From CAYPEZ01 sp964409985 (GTDB lineage Bacteria > Patescibacteriota > Minisyncoccia > Phycocordibacterales > UBA6899): a stretch of DNA of 15,761 bases. The notes under the pieces are model-generated. The model was given only the letters and a program-made list of their open reading frames with translations, was not told where the DNA came from and ran no database searches. The stretch covers positions 1 to 15,761 of the forward strand of contig CAYPEZ010000021.1 in the NCBI GenBank assembly GCA_964409985.1, written 5' to 3'. The position numbers and the translations under genes were made by a program. Positions 14,545-15,761 of the stretch are shown here, one piece after another (position 1 is the stretch's first letter; each line of letters opens with the position of its first letter).

Positions 14545-14547
14545 ATA

Positions 14548-15761
14548 TTATCGACGTAAAAGCTTCCGAAGATATTTTGCAGTAAAAGATTTTGAATTTC
14601 CAGAGACTTCTTCAGGGGTTCCTTTTGCAACAATTTCTCCTCCGCCAACGCCCCCCTCGGGACCTATGTCAATAATATAGTCAGCGTTTTTGATGAGATC
14701 AAGATTGTGCTCAATGACCATCACAGTATTCCCTTTATCCACGAGTCGCTGCAGAATCTCGATAAGCTTACGAACATCTTCGTAATGAAGACCGATCGTG
14801 GGTTCATCGAGAAGATAGATTGTTCTCTCCCGCAAAGGCCGATAGAGTTCAGACGAAATCTTTACTCGCTGTGCTTCTCCCCCAGAAAGCGTTGTCGCCG
14901 ACTGACCGAGCTCCAGATATCCCAATCCTACTTCGACAAGAGTTTTCATGCGGTCCGCAATAGCAGGAATATCTTCAAAGAACACAAGAGCATCTTCAAC
15001 AGTCATCTTCAGCACTTCGTAGATATTCTTATGCTTGTACTTCACTTCGAGCGTGTCTTTCATAAAGCGCTTCCCTTGGCACACATCGCAAGTCACATAG
15101 ACAGTAGGGAGAAAGTGCATTTCTACGGCGATCAGTCCGTTCCCTTCGCATGCCTCACATCTTCCTCCCTTCACGTTGAATGAGAATCTATTTGCCTTCC
15201 ACCCCCGTACACGCGCTTCTTCTGTTGTCGCAAATAGGTCACGAATGAATGTCCATGCTCCGGTATACGTCGCCGGGTTAGAACGTGGCGTACGACCAAT
15301 TGCAGATTGATCGATAAGAATCACGCGATTGAGATATTCGGTCCCTGTAAACGATGCACAGTTGTAGATTTCATTTGTGCGGTACTTGCGCTCCATTTTT
15401 CCTTGGAGATTTTTATACACGATTTCGTACATAAATGAACTCTTCCCCGACCCAGAAACTCCCGTAACAGCGATAAATCTTCCTAGAGGGATATCGATCG
15501 AGAGATTCTTGATGTTAAAGATCTTCCCCCCTTTGATCGAAAGTTTGCCTGCTTCTTTTTCGCGTCGCTTTTCAGGAACTTCAATCACTCGATCTCCTCG
15601 CAAATACTCGAGGGTCAAAGATTTCTTTTTACCATTGAGGAGTTCTTGCATGTCGCCTGACACCACAACACTCCCTCCATGGACTCCTGCACCTGGACCA
15701 ATGTCGACAAGAAAATCTGACGCAAGAATGGTATCTTCATCATGCTCAACCACAATAATGG
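14548..15761 (-). CDS. uvrA: UvrABC excinuclease subunit A, 5' part outside window
   Basis: The C-terminal 403 residues of UvrA, the ATPase that with UvrB finds bulky DNA damage in nucleotide excision repair. The frame runs off the right edge inside the first ATPase site (VVEHDEDTI, VDIGPGAGVHGG). The second half is complete: Walker A GVSGSGKSS (about 95-105), the C-terminal zinc finger with CEAC and CDVC pairs, GRTPRSNPATYTG, signature LSGGEAQRVKISSEL, Walker B IYLLDEPTIGLH and the His switch VIEHN. Spacing and motifs are ordinary. The TAA stop lies three bases before the nuclease ATG, so uvrA heads or sits early in the uvrA-nuclease-HAD operon. Confidence 0.97.
   Translation of the reverse strand, partial: IIVVEHDEDTILASDFLVDIGPGAGVHGGSVVVSGDMQELLNGKKKSLTLEYLRGDRVIEVPEKRREKEAGKLSIKGGKIFNIKNLSIDIPLGRFIAVTGVSGSGKSSFMYEIVYKNLQGKMERKYRTNEIYNCASFTGTEYLNRVILIDQSAIGRTPRSNPATYTGAWTFIRDLFATTEEARVRGWKANRFSFNVKGGRCEACEGNGLIAVEMHFLPTVYVTCDVCQGKRFMKDTLEVKYKHKNIYEVLKMTVEDALVFFEDIPAIADRMKTLVEVGLGYLELGQSATTLSGGEAQRVKISSELYRPLRERTIYLLDEPTIGLHYEDVRKLIEILQRLVDKGNTVMVIEHNLDLIKNADYIIDIGPEGGVGGGEIVAKGTPEEVSGNSKSFTAKYLRKLLRR

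Noticed and set aside
1..15761. Alternative genetic code with TGA as glycine
   Set aside because: TGA closes the ATPase and the nuclease at the expected family lengths, and no gene has an in-frame TGA where glycine is conserved.
1..15761. tRNA, rRNA, CRISPR array, IS element, prophage or attachment site
   Set aside because: Intergenic stretches are all under 250 bases and show only promoters, leaders and terminators; no cloverleaf, regular repeat-spacer pattern or transposase was seen.

Overview
The window looks like bacterial chromosome from a small-genome, moderate-GC lineage, most plausibly a member of the Candidate Phyla Radiation (Patescibacteria). This is inferred from the character of the L21, YqeY and RmuC proteins, the tight packing, a compact glycosyltransferase block and two orphan proteins. 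I cannot place it more precisely. TGA is a working stop (end of the P-type ATPase; TGA of the nuclease inside an ATGA overlap), so recoding of TGA as glycine is not supported.

Layout. (i) 1-6437, minus strand: a cell-surface block read from right to left. It holds a membrane-embedded processive-type GT2, a GT-C (GT39-like) multi-pass glycosyltransferase, a GtrA flippase-like protein, a polyprenyl-phosphate-sugar GT2, and then a secreted glucose/sorbosone dehydrogenase with PKD/Ig-like modules that runs off the left edge. A near-consensus promoter (6597-6625) drives the block. (ii) 6642-7465: rplU alone with its own promoter and terminator, divergent from a 98-residue orphan with its own promoter, SD and terminator. 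(iii) 7497-11336, minus strand: a P2A-type cation ATPase followed by rmuC. (iv) 11392-13363, plus strand: yqeY, then two separately terminated orphan genes with excellent Shine-Dalgarno sequences. (v) 13394-15761, minus strand: uvrA (5' part outside the window), a membrane-anchored thermonuclease and a small HAD-type protein, tightly coupled.

How the genes may work together. The left block has the parts for making a polyprenyl-phosphate sugar, flipping it, transferring it on the outer face, and building a glycan. The right half is rich in DNA-maintenance functions (UvrA, nuclease, RmuC). The two orphan proteins between them both end in sequences resembling sliding-clamp-binding motifs (QVSLPLY and QLALF). 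This is the most interesting lead in the window.

Regulation. Several minus-strand genes (rplU, rmuC, ATPase) have a TAGAAT -10 box placed so close to the start codon that the transcript would be leaderless or nearly so, while three plus-strand genes have leaders with strong SDs. Two CCATGG-centred palindromes sit at promoters, one of them formed by two back-to-back extended -10 elements. No tRNA, rRNA, CRISPR array, IS element or intergenic gap above 300 bases was seen.
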